Shown here piece by piece: positions 22,621 to 34,637 of a DNA stretch of 64,000 nt (its first letter is position 1; every line of letters starts with the position of its first letter). The notes beneath the pieces are model-generated. The model was not told where the DNA came from, made no database searches, and saw only the letters and a list, made by a program, of their open reading frames with translations. Made by a program: the position numbers and the translations under genes. Source of the DNA: Ditylenchus dipsaci (lineage: Eukaryota > Nematoda > Chromadorea > Rhabditida > Anguinidae); assembly GCA_004194705.1 (NCBI GenBank), contig SADC01001386.1, positions 186,001 through 250,000 of the forward strand, written 5' to 3'.

Positions 22621-22907
22621 AATCCGAGCAAGTGAATGATTCACGAAAAAAAAACATAAAAACATGACGCTCGACCACAAAATTAATTCGAGAGAAGTTC
22701 TCTCAGAGAACCCACTGCTCATCACACTCAAAAAAGTAATAATGACAGTCGTCAAAACTCTCGCTATTAAAGACTTGAGAAAAATTCACTTTTCATGTCG
22801 AGACAAAACATTTTGTGACATTTAAAATTTTGCGATGACTGACATACAGACAACTCTCTTTTAGTATATATAGGATTAAATTATTATTTATTTCATGCAA
22901 ATTGTAG

Positions 22908-23183
22908 GTGACATTCCCGAACGCAGATGCCGAGTTGCGGAATAAAATCGATGAATATCTGCCACTGTGTTGCCGTGTGAGTAATTCTACTGCTAAAATA
23001 GTGGAAGAAGCCGGTGAAAACACCATAGTGGTGCGGGGAACACAACTCAACAACACCATAGCTCTTACTTTGTTGAAACACAAGTTGGTTCATTTTCACA
23101 CAGAATCATGTTATTCTTCAACACTCCCCGTTTTCAGTTTGCGACGCACCAAAGCAGGACATAGTTACTTTAAAAAGGCCTAG
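22908..23183 (+). pseudogene. KH-domain gene fragment (KH3 exon plus short tail)
   Basis: Exon 22908-23083 and exon 23138-23183 are joined by a 54-bp GT-AG intron in phase 2; together they give 74 codons including stop. The first reads VTFPNADAELRNKIDEYLPL, then CRVSNSTAKIVEEAGENTIV and RGTQLNNTIALTLLKH. This is the second half of a type I KH RNA-binding fold. The tail LRRTKAGHSYFKKA matches the start of the tail of the gene at 48163-54949 (SLRRTKVGCEYL) at the same phase-2 junction. No KH1 or KH2 exons were found upstream, so this is an isolated, probably dead copy of the cluster family. Confidence 0.7.
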
Positions 23184-24540
23184 GAAAGAAGTCTTATTAA
23201 GGAAATAGTCAGTTATTTTTTGTTATAGGATGTATGGAATTTACAGGCTTGGCCAACGAAGATTTTGAAACGGCCATAACTGTTGCTTCAAGAAAAATTT
23301 AGAAAAGACTCTTTTTGCCAGACATCGTAGAGTTGTGGGCCCTGTGGTATTTTTTTGAAAGCGCAAAATTTATTTAACTATTTTGACCCTGGTTCCCTTG
23401 TTGTTGGTACTTGTCCCCTAAGGCGATATTTATTAACAACGGGGGAAGCAAAACAAAATAGTCCAACATTTTTTGGAAGAACATAATCAGAAGAATATAA
23501 TAGAGCCCGCAATTTAATTTGCCCTGAAGCAAAAATTATGGCCATTTGTTGGCCAATGCTGTACACCCGCAAATTAGTGATTACCCTCAACTTTTTGAAA
23601 TTTGATTTTCTTAGATTTTTGATGATTTTTTTATCTCATCTTTCCAACTCAGTATCAACTGACTCAAAATTATTTTGCAAAAGTTGAAGAAAAAAGTCAT
23701 TTTAGAGGGGAATTTGCAAGAGTAACTTCATTTGGCCATCGTTTTCTTCAACTTTTACAGATCACATTAATTTACTTGAAACATATTTAAAGATTTATTT
23801 TCAAGCTTTCAGATTTTTCTACATAATCCGCAAAAACAATTTTAAAAATTTGAGAGGACTGACTAACTAAATTTGAGGGTGTAAATCGAAATAATCCTTT
23901 GTTAGTAGTTTTTTATGCTTTTATAAGAAGTCAAATAAACTTTTTATTATGGACATTGTGTAAAAAATTAAGAAAATTATGGTGCTTATGGAATTATTTT
24001 AGAAATTACACATATTTTTATTTTGCTATAGCATCAGAAAATAGGCACTTATTCAGTACGGTATTTCACAGCATTTATATTTATTTGAGAATAGCGTTTA
24101 AACGTGTCATAACTTATGACTCATAAGTAATTATTATACGCTTGAAACAATGCAGAAGCTATTTTCTGACACTTTCCTACATAAAAATTGGTTTTTTAAA
24201 ATTATTTTTTACCAAAACTTGACTTTTTGCTCTGGGGATCAAGGCAAATCAAAATTTGGTGACTTTTCCGTCAATTTTTTTCATGTCTTCAAGTATTAGA
24301 AAATAGCCTTTTTTTTATCATTTTGTATAAAATAAGAGTTGCTTATGAGACGTTCAAACACTATTCTTAAAGCAATATAAAATGCATCCACCGTACTGCA
24401 TAAGTACCGGAAAATATGTTATATACATGCCTATAAAGTACAACTCCAAAATCTGACACCACAAATTTTAACTCCATAAAAATTTGTATATTAAGTGAAA
24501 GTTTTACGGTAACTATTGAATTTGCATGATAGACATTGTT
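23184..24540. other. AT-rich intergenic, no supported gene
   Basis: Only short chance frames are present. No inverted ends, splice-consistent exon or RNA gene was recognised. Confidence 0.45.
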
Positions 24541-24544
24541 TTTA

Positions 24545-25649
24545 CCGTATTTCCTCTAATAGAGCCCCCCTCTCTAATAGAGCCCCCCCTCTTAAAGTGG
24601 ATTAGGGCGAAAAAAATGACTATGCTAGCTGTGTTATCTATGTTACTACCAAAATACCCTTTCCTAGTACGAATTGCTACTTTCTAGTAGCAATTTCTAT
24701 TAAGTTTTATTTTTTTGATCATTTGTGCGTAAAATTTTTGAAAATTGAAAACGATCGTATAGTTCTGAATGTCATAAGGAAGGGGCCCTGACTGTGATCT
24801 GGGGAAATTTTGATGAACTTTTCTATGCGCCTACTCTTGTAAAGCGTGCCTAATTTTATTACGAATCTGGCTCCCCAGCTCTGAAAACAAACAAAAACTT
24901 TAGAAATGATCTATGGCCCATAAATCAGTTACGAAAAACCATGATATGGGTATCGAGGTGCTTTTAGAATTTCGGGTGATCGTTATACAGCTTTTTGTGG
25001 ACCTTTACAGCTGGGAGCCAGACTTGTCAGAAACTGCAAAAATACGCAGAATTCTTCATATCGAAGTCTTCTCAGGTCACAGTCAGGGTCCTTTCCCAGT
25101 CAGTTGTTCAATAAGACGTATTTTTTAAATGAATGATTTTTAAAAATAAAATATTGAGGGGTTTTAATAGATGAACTTGGTCGAATAAATTACTTCATCC
25201 AAACAGCGTAACCTTTTCATTTTGAAACTTTTTACATGAGTTTGAGGCTTTGTTAGAAAGCTGAGACTTAGAGCTACACCTTCATTGGTCAACCAAACGT
25301 ATCAGATCAAAAAAAATTCTATGAAAATCGAATTTCGGTATTTGAAAGGAGTATCTTGGTACCAGAAAAGAGTGTTTTGGTGCTAGAAAAAAAATCACCC
25401 AGCAAAAAATCCCTCGATATTGATCTTTAAAGACTGTTTTTAATTGTTAACCCTTTGATTATTATTCGAATTTTCGAACAAAAAAAGTTGATAATTTAAA
25501 TTTTATGGCTTAAATTTCGCCGATGCCTTAGTCTCTGAGGGTTGAAAAATAGAGCCCCCCTCTCTAATAGAGCCCCCCTTCTAATGGAGCCCCCCTCTAG
25601 AGATTGATCGAAAAATAAAGCCCCCGGGGCTCTATTAGAGGAAATACGG
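24545..25649. mobile_element. 1.1-kb TA-flanked element, CCGTATTT family
   Basis: CCGTATTTCCTCTAATAGAG at the left and CTCTATTAGAGGAAATACGG at the right are bounded by TA. Internal copies of the CTCTAATAGAGCCCCCC terminal repeat occur near 25555-25600. An inner inverted pair (CCCTGACTGTGATCTGGG / TCAGGTCACAGTCAGGG) lies around 24787-25095. It is the longest family member here and carries no transposase. Confidence 0.75.
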
Positions 25650-25798
25650 TAAATCATTAGTAATACAGAAACCCTCTTTGAATCCTTTTGTTTTAATTTT
25701 CAAATCGCGATGTCGGCATTCGAAAAAAATGAAATTTCTAAGCTTTTTTAAAGTAGAATCTGGAAAAGATATTCGAAAATAATTACTTCATTTAAATA

Positions 25799-26156
25799 CA
25801 GGGTGTTTCAAGATTTTCGCAACTTTTGTTTTGGTAACAACTTTTTTTTATATTTCGAATGTTTAAATTCTGTAAACACAGATCGACTCAAAATTTAAAA
25901 AAAACATTTTTTGTCGTATATCAAAAACATGATATTTGCTTGGTCCCTCTGTGGTTTTGGTCTTAGTCTGTGGATGGCTTTTTGATGAGCAAGACACAAA
26001 CCCCAGAGGGGACCAAGCGAAAATCGAATTTTCGACATGATATACCAAAAAATTGCTTTTCGATTTTGAATCGATCTGTGTTTACAGAATTTGAAAATTT
26101 GGTCTGCAAAAAAGTTATAGCCATAACAAAAGTTGCAAAAATCTTGAGACACCTTG
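25799..26156. mobile_element. Palindromic element with CAGGGTGTTTCAAG ends
   Basis: CAGGGTGTTTCAAGATTTTC at the left is mirrored by ATCTTGAGACACCTTG at the right. The inner arms are complementary around a GGACCAAGC centre. A diverged relative with the same central motif lies at about 36200-36500. Confidence 0.6.
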
Positions 26157-26200
26157 AAATTTTTTTGTTGGATCAAAAATTTTTAGGGAAGGGCTTTGCT

Positions 26201-29200
26201 CTAGTTTATATTCTCAAATTTTATGACAGTGCTGTCGGGCATACACTTGTCTGCACCAACACTGAGTGGATCTGTGCCTGTTCTATAGCTGCGTTCAATC
26301 ACTTTCCTCCAGCATGTGAGTACTGCCCAACCACCTAAATTCTTAAAGCCATCATCCACCCAAGTCCTGTTGAAGTAGGTATCAATGTACAGCTCTGAAG
26401 AGTCAGACAACAGTGAGATTACACGAACCCGTTGGTTGGGAACGGCTGGGCTGAACACAGAATGATTATTGATAAGTTGTAAAATTATACAGGGTGAAAA
26501 TTTTTTGGCGCATGGTTTGGTTTTGCCTAATTGATTCCATTCCCAGATCTTATTTCCAAGGGAAGAACATTATCAGGTAACCCTACGACTCTAGTTTCTG
26601 AAAAGTATTTATTGCATCAATTCACCTAGGGAAATCGATGACACTAGTTAAGCTAGCTGAGAGATCTACAGTTAGAGATACAGCAGATTGAAAATAATCG
26701 AAAATCTCAAACAAAAGGTATTAAAATTCACCAAATTTTTTCCGGTCACCCTGTTAATGAAATTCAACTTTGGCTTTGTAATTTTTTCAAGAATTATTAT
26801 CTAGCAGCCTCTCGCATCAGGGGACTTGTTGGCAAAGGCTGGCCAGCATATGTGAGGACGGTCGCGGCTAAACCGAACTAGTACTTTAGCAGCTCCTGGG
26901 GAATGTTATATGACGAAGCTTAGGTCCTTAACTACATTTTGGCATGGCACTAGGTCATTTCGTCCCCCGGTCATTTCGTCCCCTGGTCTTTTCGTCCCCT
27001 GGTCTTTTCGTCCCCGGTCATTTCGCCTTTACCATCGCCTTTACCACCTTTACCATCAAGTACCATCACCCAGGCACTTCCACCTGAGTACCGACTCATA
27101 GTCACTGCCTTGTTACTAGAGTAGTTCACGGTCGGTTAATTGGGCCTTACCCGGTTTTCGGTTAACCGGGATTTTGGCTACCCGGTTTTCGGTTACGGTT
27201 TTTCAGTTTTTTTTCGGTCGGTTAACCGGCTTGTACCCGGTTTACGGTTTTTTTGTCGTAAATTAACCGAAATTTTGCTGTACCCGGTTTTCGGTTTTCC
27301 CGGTTTTTTTGTACCCGGTTTTTCGGTCGGTTTTTTTTTGCCAAATACCCGGTCGGTCGGTTAACCGACCGGGTCGGTTAACCGACCGTGAACTACTCTA
27401 CTTGTTACTACCACTTAGGTACTACTTTCTCGGTACTACCACCTTCATACTATCACGTGGATTCCTTACGGGATAGGAAACTATTCCTAGGAAAATACTT
27501 CAGAACTGGGGTTCCTGATGTTTAGGCATTATAAAACCGTGGTCAGGACATAATTCTAGATAGCTACAATGTTTTTTTTAAATTACTAAATCCAATTAAA
27601 TCCAATATATTGGATTCTAAAGATGGATACCCATTTAGAGGAGGTACCAGGGATTACACTATCATCCTGAGGCTCACAGGTCTTAGAAATACAAATGTAT
27701 GACTTTCATTCAAGAAAAAAATGTCTGCTACCACATGGATTTGAACGTGTTTGAAAATTATAAATTGGCGGCTTTTGAGTAGAGACCAGTGTTTTCAAAA
27801 GTCAAGGTCAAGTTCAAGGTAAAACTTGACTTTAAAACTTCAAGGTCGTTTTTCTCGATTTCTAGTAAGGAAAATGGGTCTGAATTTTTTTTCCTATTCC
27901 CTAAAGTCAAGATTTTGCGCTGAACAAAACGTACTTTTCAGAATAACGATATAATTTTTGCACGATGAGATATAGCCTAAAGTCAAGGTAAAATCACCTT
28001 GATTTTACCTTGACCTTGACTTTCGCTAAAATCAAGGTGATTTTACCTTGACTTTAGGCTATATCTCATCGTGCAAAAATTATATCGTTATTCTGAAAAG
28101 TACGTTTTGTTCAGCGCAAAATCTTGACTTTAAGGGATAGGAAAAAAAATTCAGACCCATTTTCCTTACTAAAAATCGAGAAAAACGACCTTGAAGTTTT
28201 AAAGTCAAGTTTTACCTTGACCTTGAACTTGACCTTGACTTTTGAAAACACTGGTAGAGACCGGCACGATGCGATGGTAACATCGCAAACATCGCATCGC
28301 ACGCAGCGAATTTAGACCCAAAACATCGCATCGCAACATCGCACGCATGATTTTGAAAACGTCGCAACATCGCATCGCAATTCGTTTAAAATAAGAAAAA
28401 TTGCATAACGCCAAAGTCGACATTTTTAACTTCAGAATCTAAAGTCAAGATTCTTAAATAGCATCAATCTACGAACTAGTTGTGAATTTTGGCCGGCTCA
28501 AATTGATTTCACATACCATAAATACTTATTTCTCGCTGTAAATTTTGTTTTTCCCGCAGTAAATTTGAACTTTAAACGAAATACTGAATTCAGGCAGTAA
28601 ATTTCGCGGGAATTAAAATTTTTCAGTCAGAAATATGTTCAGCTGGTCAAAATCTCACCCCAGAATGGTCAGAAGCCCCTGAAAGTTGGTTTTTTGGGGT
28701 TTATTAGAGGAAAAGTAAACTTTTTGCGAAAAATCGATTGAGCGGATCAGAATCCACCCGGAACCACTAAAAAGCACCCTAAACCTGGAATTCTGAGCGA
28801 TTTACCCCATAGGACTGGAATTCTGATCCGCTTAATCGATTTTTTGCAAAAAGTTTACTCCCCCTATAGTAAACCCCAAAAAACCAACTTTCAGGGGCTT
28901 CTGACCACTCTGGGGTGGGATTTTGACCAGTTGAACATATTTTCTGACTGAAAAATTTAAATGCCCGCGAAATTCACTGCGGGAAATCAGTATTTTGGGG
29001 TGTGTTTTCATAGCTTCTTTGGCCAATTGAGATCTGTTATTTTTTTTCAAAAGGTTCGAAATTTTTTCGCAAATTTTGTGAACATGTAAAAATTTTCGGC
29101 CAAAATTATAACATCGCACTCGAAAATTTAACGTAAAACATCGCAGCGATGTATCGCACTCAAATACCGACATCGCATCGCAACATCGCACGCAAATATT

Positions 29201-31848
29201 TTGGCTGAAAAACATCGTATCGCAACATTGCCAAAGGGCAAATGCCGGTCTCTACTTTTGAGGACGAAAAGGCCAGGGGACGAAATGACCGTCGCCCTTT
29301 CGGCATATGACATGCTCGAGAGAAAGTTTATGTCATTATCGCAATATCAAAGTTGAGTTTGCATTTCAAAAAAGGGCGGGTAATTGTGTAATAACTCACG
29401 GCTGCTTGGCAACTAGGGACAGAACAGCCAGGAAGTTCATACCAGTACTAGTGCCACCCTCAATGCCCAATGCTTTCAGCACATGCATTGCAGCTATCGA
29501 GCCCAAATCCGGTAGTTTGATGGCTCTGTGAATCACTGAAGGCTGCAGACTAAATAATTGAAATATTTGTAAATGCATGCAATGTCTGATCTTTATTGTT
29601 AGGGTTTTCTACAATAACAACTGGATAGAATAATTTGAAAAAAGTTATTGGCGATTTTTGAAAAGAAGCGCTGTATAAAATTGCCTCCAGTACTATTTTT
29701 GTCTACTTAAAAAAATTAAAATTCTTGAAATGGATTCTAGATAATTAAAAACACAGAATGAATTTACACAGATCAAACGTTAAAATTGAATTTGATCTAA
29801 AAATAATATTTCTGAAAAATGAAAATTAATGTGGTGCTGTTACCCAAAAAGCGGTAGCCAAGTTTCCAGGAAGTGGTATCAAAGTGGTATTACCTTCATG
29901 GTATTACCCAGGCTAGGGTAAAACAAATTTTAAGGGAAAAATTTTGGGCTTTTATTTCAAAAATAATGATCAATGATCAAACTTGCCCTACTATGCCAAA
30001 CCACTAACCTAGTTGTGTATCCTGTGATCGCTGGACCTCCAAATCCAGTACCAGCCATACCCGGTCCTCTAGAATAATGCTCTGATGTTTCATTGGCAAA
30101 TTTATTGCGGATGGCATAGTCATAGAGCACCGAAAATTGAGGATCCACAAGAACTACCTTAGTCTTCAAGCCATATCGCTTAATATACCTGCCCACAGAA
30201 GTAATGGTACCTCCTGTGCCTACTGCATGCACGAAATAGTCAGGATGTATAGGCTGTTTGGGGTGATGGTCAAGTTGTTGGAGCTGTTCAACAATTTCGT
30301 AAAACACGTTTGTACTTTCCGTCGCTTTGTCGCCACCTGTTAAAAAATTTTCCTTTTTTAAAATTTTGAAGCTTTATGAAATTCAGTATAGGACAGGAAT
30401 CACGTATTTTTTTTTAAAAATCAGAGAAATCTCAGAAAAAATGAAAAAAAAATGAGATTTTGGCACAAAAATCAGATTTTCGTGGAAAACACAAAATTCG
30501 GTACTAATCATTTTATTTGTACAGATATAAGCACTTTTTGAAAAATGAAAAATTGAACTAACTGCAATATGTTGAAAAGTCCGAAAAAGTGTTTGCGCAG
30601 TTTTAAAGGGGCATGCCCATGCGTTCAAAATTGGTGACCGCCAAGTACCCTTGTGCAAAAACAAGGCATTTATAATTTTGAGACATGGAATAGCGACAAG
30701 TTATAAAAAATTTCGATCCTTAACCAATCTAGTTTTAAGTTTAAACTCACTCTCATAAAAGTCAAGGGCCTTTTCCGCATTTGCAAACTGGTTCATGAAG
30801 AAGCCATTATTTTCAGCAGCCTCCTGCTGTGCTCGCTTGACAGTATCCTTGGGTACTGTGATAACTTGCCCGCCATACCTTTTTATTCTGTTGATCTTAG
30901 CCTCTTCTGTGCCTTCAGGCACCTATAAAATTTCTGAAATACTTTTAACTAACCACTAAAAGATCTATTTAAAACCCACCACAGCCACAAAATTAAGGCC
31001 AATTAATCGGGCTAGGTACGCCTCACTTATAGCTGTATTGCCACTGGACGCCTCATACACGATTGTGTCCCTAGACTTGATCTTGCCCTCCACCAAGGCC
31101 CACATAAACAATGCCCAAGCAAAGCGGTGTTTCAGGTTTTTAGTGCGACTTTTAGACTCATCCTTGAAAATGAATTCAATGTCCAGTCTTGCAGGCAAAT
31201 TCATTCGAAAAATAGGGGTGTGCACCATCTCCTTCCTTTCCTTCCATAACAAATCAATGGCTTTGCGCACAAACACGTAATCTTGGGCTGCAATTTAATG
31301 GTAGTACAAATAAAATTTAATTGCTAGATAAAGGAATACATCGCTCATTTGCCGCGTAAAACGCTAATTTTTGTAGAAGAGGAAAGTATGTCCCGAATGG
31401 ATTGCCTAGCTAGGCAAAGTTAATAAAAAAAACAGGGTTAAATGGCTGTTAGAAAACATTAAAAAAAGCCAAGGTAGTTTGAACGAAACGAGATTATAAT
31501 CTACCGAATTTTAATTTTCCAATGGTGCTTCTTCCTCTTGGTCAGTGCTGTAAATTTTGGAATTTCGGCATCGGCACCGAACCGGGCACCAGCTTGGAAA
31601 ATATTGGCACCAGGCACCGCGCCGAAGACCGGTGCCATTTACGGTTCGTAGTAGTAGTTTCGTATCAGCAAACTTAGCGAGGTATCAAATTCAAACGGTG
31701 CTAGCGGACTTTTATACTCTGTAAATTTGAGTTGAATACCTCTCCATTGGTCTTGAGGAGCTTCGGTCATGCTGCCAAACAGAGGGGCTACACAGCCAAG
31801 TGGCACAAAAATTAATGAAATTAGCAAAATATAGTGAAAATTTAACAT
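26201..31848 (-). CDS. PLP-dependent cysteine synthase/cystathionine beta-synthase-family protein (C. elegans F13B12.4-like)
   Basis: Six exons are 31710-31848, 30980-31287, 30751-30922, 30009-30336, 29400-29549 and 26201-26450; 1347 nt give 448 aa. Exon 1 encodes a signal peptide (MLNFHYILLISLIFVPLGCV), so the product is probably secreted or lysosomal. Fold-type II PLP features are visible: the cofactor lysine region KNLKHRFAWAL, the substrate loop YEASSGNTAISEAY and the phosphate-binding GTGGTITSVGRY. The C-terminus (TYFNRTWVDDGFKNLGG...LTCWRKVIE) matches a nematode subfamily I know from C. elegans F13B12.4 and its relatives. That extension is absent from ordinary CBS, so the substrate is uncertain. 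The exon 1 donor (GTCCGC) is the weakest junction. The 2.9-kb last intron hosts nested transposons; other introns are short to moderate. Confidence 0.88.
26491..26754. mobile_element. Small MITE with CAGGGTGAAAA ends
   Basis: CAGGGTGAAAATTTTTTGG at the left is mirrored by AAATTTTTTCCGGTCACCCTG at the right. It lies in the last intron of the PLP gene. Confidence 0.55.
27117..27400. mobile_element. hAT-type MITE, 8-bp TSD CTTGTTAC
   Basis: The ends are TAGAGTAGTTCACGGTCGG and CCGACCGTGAACTACTCTA. CTTGTTAC is duplicated exactly at 27109-27116 and 27401-27408. The interior is made of CCCGGTTTTCGGTT and GGTCGGTTAACCGACC repeats. Confidence 0.9.
27787..28253. mobile_element. Nested hAT-type fold-back MITE, 8-bp TSD GTAGAGAC
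   Basis: CAGTGTTTTCAAAAGTCAAGG at the left and its complement ending CTTTTGAAAACACTG at the right are flanked by exact GTAGAGAC copies (27779-27786 and 28254-28261). The whole element is a near-perfect palindrome centred near 28020. It inserted 7 bp inside the end of the element at 27780-29254. Confidence 0.92.
28548..28984. repeat. Palindrome with CCCCTGAAAGTTGGTTTTTTG arms
   Basis: The arms share CCCCTGAAAGTTGGTTTT and GCGAAAAATCGATTGAGCGG with their complements. The same palindrome family, larger, is at 53850-54712. Confidence 0.8.
31288..31640 (-). other. First intron of the PLP gene
   Basis: Part of the intron at 31288-31709. It holds a GC-richer GGCACCGAACCGGGCACC-type repeat near 31560-31630, resembling that at 6990-7085. 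No other feature is seen. Confidence 0.45.
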
Positions 31849-32185
31849 TATTCAAAAAACTTAGTACTGTGTGTATTGATTGACCAGTCGGGCAAGAATG
31901 AACATGGATATTTGAGACCAGAGAGTTCACACAGGACTGGCCGGCTGTACAAACTAGTCTATAACAACAACATGCGAACTACGTATGGTGTAGCATTATG
32001 TACAGCATTTATTGCTGAGCTTGAATGCCTGGGATCTTTTTGGGCAGTAATTAAATTATGAAAAAATAGTTACAAAGCTTTGTGACAATGTCACACAAAT
32101 TAAAAAACGTTTTTTATTCAAATTCTTGACTATTACTGTGCTTTCTCTAATAAGCCACTATAAGGGTTTATTTGTGAATCAGAGG

Positions 32186-32683
32186 TTAAAGGGGCATGCT
32201 CGCCGCCGATGGGAGTATTTTTAAAGGCGGGTACCAGATCAATTCAAAAAAGAATTATTTTGTAATGCAAATTGGCCGAGTACTTTTTTTGGATAATTAA
32301 TGAAACACAGTTCCTTTTCTTAACGGTATGGGTGGCTCAGTGGTAAAGCGGCGGCGGTGATCGGTTTGATTGTGATCGGAAGCAACATTTTTCCTCGACT
32401 TTTACTAAAATGTAGGGTTGTCAGAGGGAAAATTCCCGGGAAAAAAGATCATTTTTTCCCGGCAAATTTCCCGGGAAAAATGATTTGGGAAAAAATAAAG
32501 AAAATATGGGAAAAAATGAATTTGAATAAGAGCTTGTTTCAGTACGACAAAGTGTGCTCTAAATCAGAACTTTTCTGAGAAAATTGTTTCATTTTAGTAA
32601 AATGCGACAATTTAATTCTAGCTTGAATATACCTGGTACCCGCCTTTCAAAATATTCCATCGGCGGCGAGCATGCCCTTTTAA
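32186..32683. mobile_element. MITE with TTAAAGGGGCATG ends, containing a tRNA-like stretch
   Basis: TTAAAGGGGCATGCTCGCCG and its complement CGGCGAGCATGCCCTTTTAA delimit it. Inner GGCGGGTACCAG / CTGGTACCCGCC also pair. A segment at 32325-32390 (GGTGGCTCAGTGGTAAAGC ... GGTTTGATTGTGATC) resembles the A and B boxes of a tRNA gene, but no folded tRNA is evident. Confidence 0.6.
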
Positions 32684-33657
32684 TTAATGAAATTTCCGGC
32701 CCTATCCAACAAAGGGGGGAGGGGTTTGCCTTGGTCCCCCCCCCCTGTTGAATTTTTTTTGCTACTTTTCAGGCGCAGGCAAAATTAGACCAGCGTATGT
32801 TGAAATAAACTCAAAATGAGATTTAGATATGTTTGAGCCTGTCCTAACATACGCTGGCCTAGCTTTGCCAAAGCCTAAAAAATTAAACAAAAAAACAGGG
32901 GGACCAAGGCGAAAAACTCCCTCTTTGTTGGATAGGGCCAAATCTCCTCTAAATAATGCTGTGGGGCGTTTATTTTCGACTGTCCTTCAGGAGAGAGCGT
33001 TAATTAGAAAGTTGTTGGGCGGTACCGGTCAATTTTGTGCCGACAATTTTGTGCTGCGACAATTTTTCGCCGCCATAATTTAGATTTTATGTTCTTTGTC
33101 TTGTGAAGAACTCCTATAATTTTAAATGTTTTTCTATTATTCAACCTAAGTTCTACTGGATGATTCATTCACCAACCAAACCACGTGGTCGGTCGTCAAC
33201 TCAGTGCAATTTTTTATGTCTTTCGAGTTCAAAAGCATGTTTTATGCACTAATACGAGCCTTCTAAAGAAGGTTTGACGATAGTAAAATGCCATTTTGCA
33301 GGGTATTTTCTGAGTTTCGTAAAATTGTTCAAATAACAGTCTGTTACCTACAAACTATATTTAGATTATCGGAATTGGTGCATTAAAATGCTTTTTTAAG
33401 CCGAAACATAAGAGAAATTTTTTTGCCACAGGCGGACGTCCAGATTCACTACATATAAATCCCCGATATAAATTTTGATCAAAACAAGGAAAATCAAAAA
33501 TTTTTAAAAATTTGCTCAAGGTGGGCATGCAGGTTCGACACTTGCACCCCGTTATGGATTTAGTGGAGCAAAATAGTTAACTTGCTTATTCAAACCTATC
33601 CATTGGATAACCATTCACCTAAGTTATCCAGTCATTTTCAGATATCTCCATCCGTGA

Positions 33658-33925
33658 AAACCCCCAAATAACCCCCCCCCCCCACCAAATAACCCCCCTA
33701 AATTCAAAATAATTTTTGTCCTGGAAGAAAAAATTAAATTTTTGAGCTGTAACATACATATTATCCCCAATTTCTTGCAATGTGGAGTGTGCTGGTCTTG
33801 GCCGGGTACAACAACCTGTTTCCATTAAAAAAATTTCATTTTTCCTTCCAGGACAAAAAACTTTTGAATTTAGGGGGGTTATTTGAGGGGGTTCTTTGGT
33901 GGGGGGGGGGGGGGGTTTTGGGGGT
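33658..33925. repeat. Palindrome with poly-C/poly-G arms
   Basis: CCCCCAAATAACCCCCC on the left and GGGGGGTTATTTGAGGGGG on the right pair. The inner arms TTTTTGTCCTGGAAG / CTTCCAGGACAAAAA also pair. A 13-to-16-nt homopolymer sits at each end. No gene is seen between 32684 and 34459; it is repeat material only. Confidence 0.7.
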
Positions 33926-34459
33926 CACGTCATCTCCATCCACCTAAGCCACCTGAGCATTGGGTACCACTAACTAAGTACTACTACCTACATACTTAAA
34001 TCTGAATACCGACACGTAGGTACAACAACCTGAGCACCGCCTGGACACCCTACGGGATACGAAAACACTCCAGGCTCGGAGTTCAAATTGCCGGTTTGGA
34101 GTTCAAATTGCCGGTTTAGCATTATTAAACAGTCTTCATGACACGATTCTGGTTAGGTTACAATAATTTTAATTACTTCCAGCCAAATCTGATTTGATTG
34201 AACCACTTGATACGATGCAAGAAACATTTATAAACAGTTTCCAATAAAAAAATTATTTTTTTTTCAAAAAATTATTTTTTTTTCAAAAAATTTTGACTTG
34301 AACTAATGAAGGCCAGAAGGTCTTTTTACAGTATTTTAGGGTCATTTTTGATTAAATTTTAGTTAGACATGGGAAAAAGTAATGAGTTTTGAATGTATTT
34401 CACTTTTAAGGCCTACCGCATAAAGAAACTATGATATGCACATGTATAGGTGAATAATA

Positions 34460-34637
34460 CAGTCGAGTCTCGATTTAACGTACCCCCTGGGGACCGGCCC
34501 TAGGGGTACGTTAAATCGAGTGGTACGTTATATCGGGGGTAAATTTGACAGAGATTATTATTGGAGGGACCGGCCCTAGGGGTACGTTAAATCGAAGGGT
34601 ACGTTAAATTGGGGTACGTTAAATCGAGACTCGACTG
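34460..34637. mobile_element. TA-flanked MITE, CAGTCGAGTCTCGATTTAACG family
   Basis: CAGTCGAGTCTCGATTTAAC and GTTAAATCGAGACTCGACTG are exact complements bounded by TA. Inner GGACCGGCCCTAGGGGTACG occurs twice. No gene is seen from 34638 to 35149. Confidence 0.85.

Larger units (their letters stand above)
27780..29254. mobile_element. hAT-type element, 8-bp TSD CTTTTGAG, hosting another hAT MITE
   Basis: The ends are TAGAGACCGGCA and TGCCGGTCTCTA, counting across the nested insertion. CTTTTGAG is duplicated exactly at 27772-27779 and 29255-29262. Sub-terminal CATCGCATCGCAACATCGCA arrays are inverted at the two ends. The centre is a palindrome (28548-28984). It has no transposase. Confidence 0.88.

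Noticed and set aside
32325..32395. tRNA gene
   Set aside because: A-box-like and weak B-box-like motifs only; no cloverleaf could be drawn and it lies inside a MITE.
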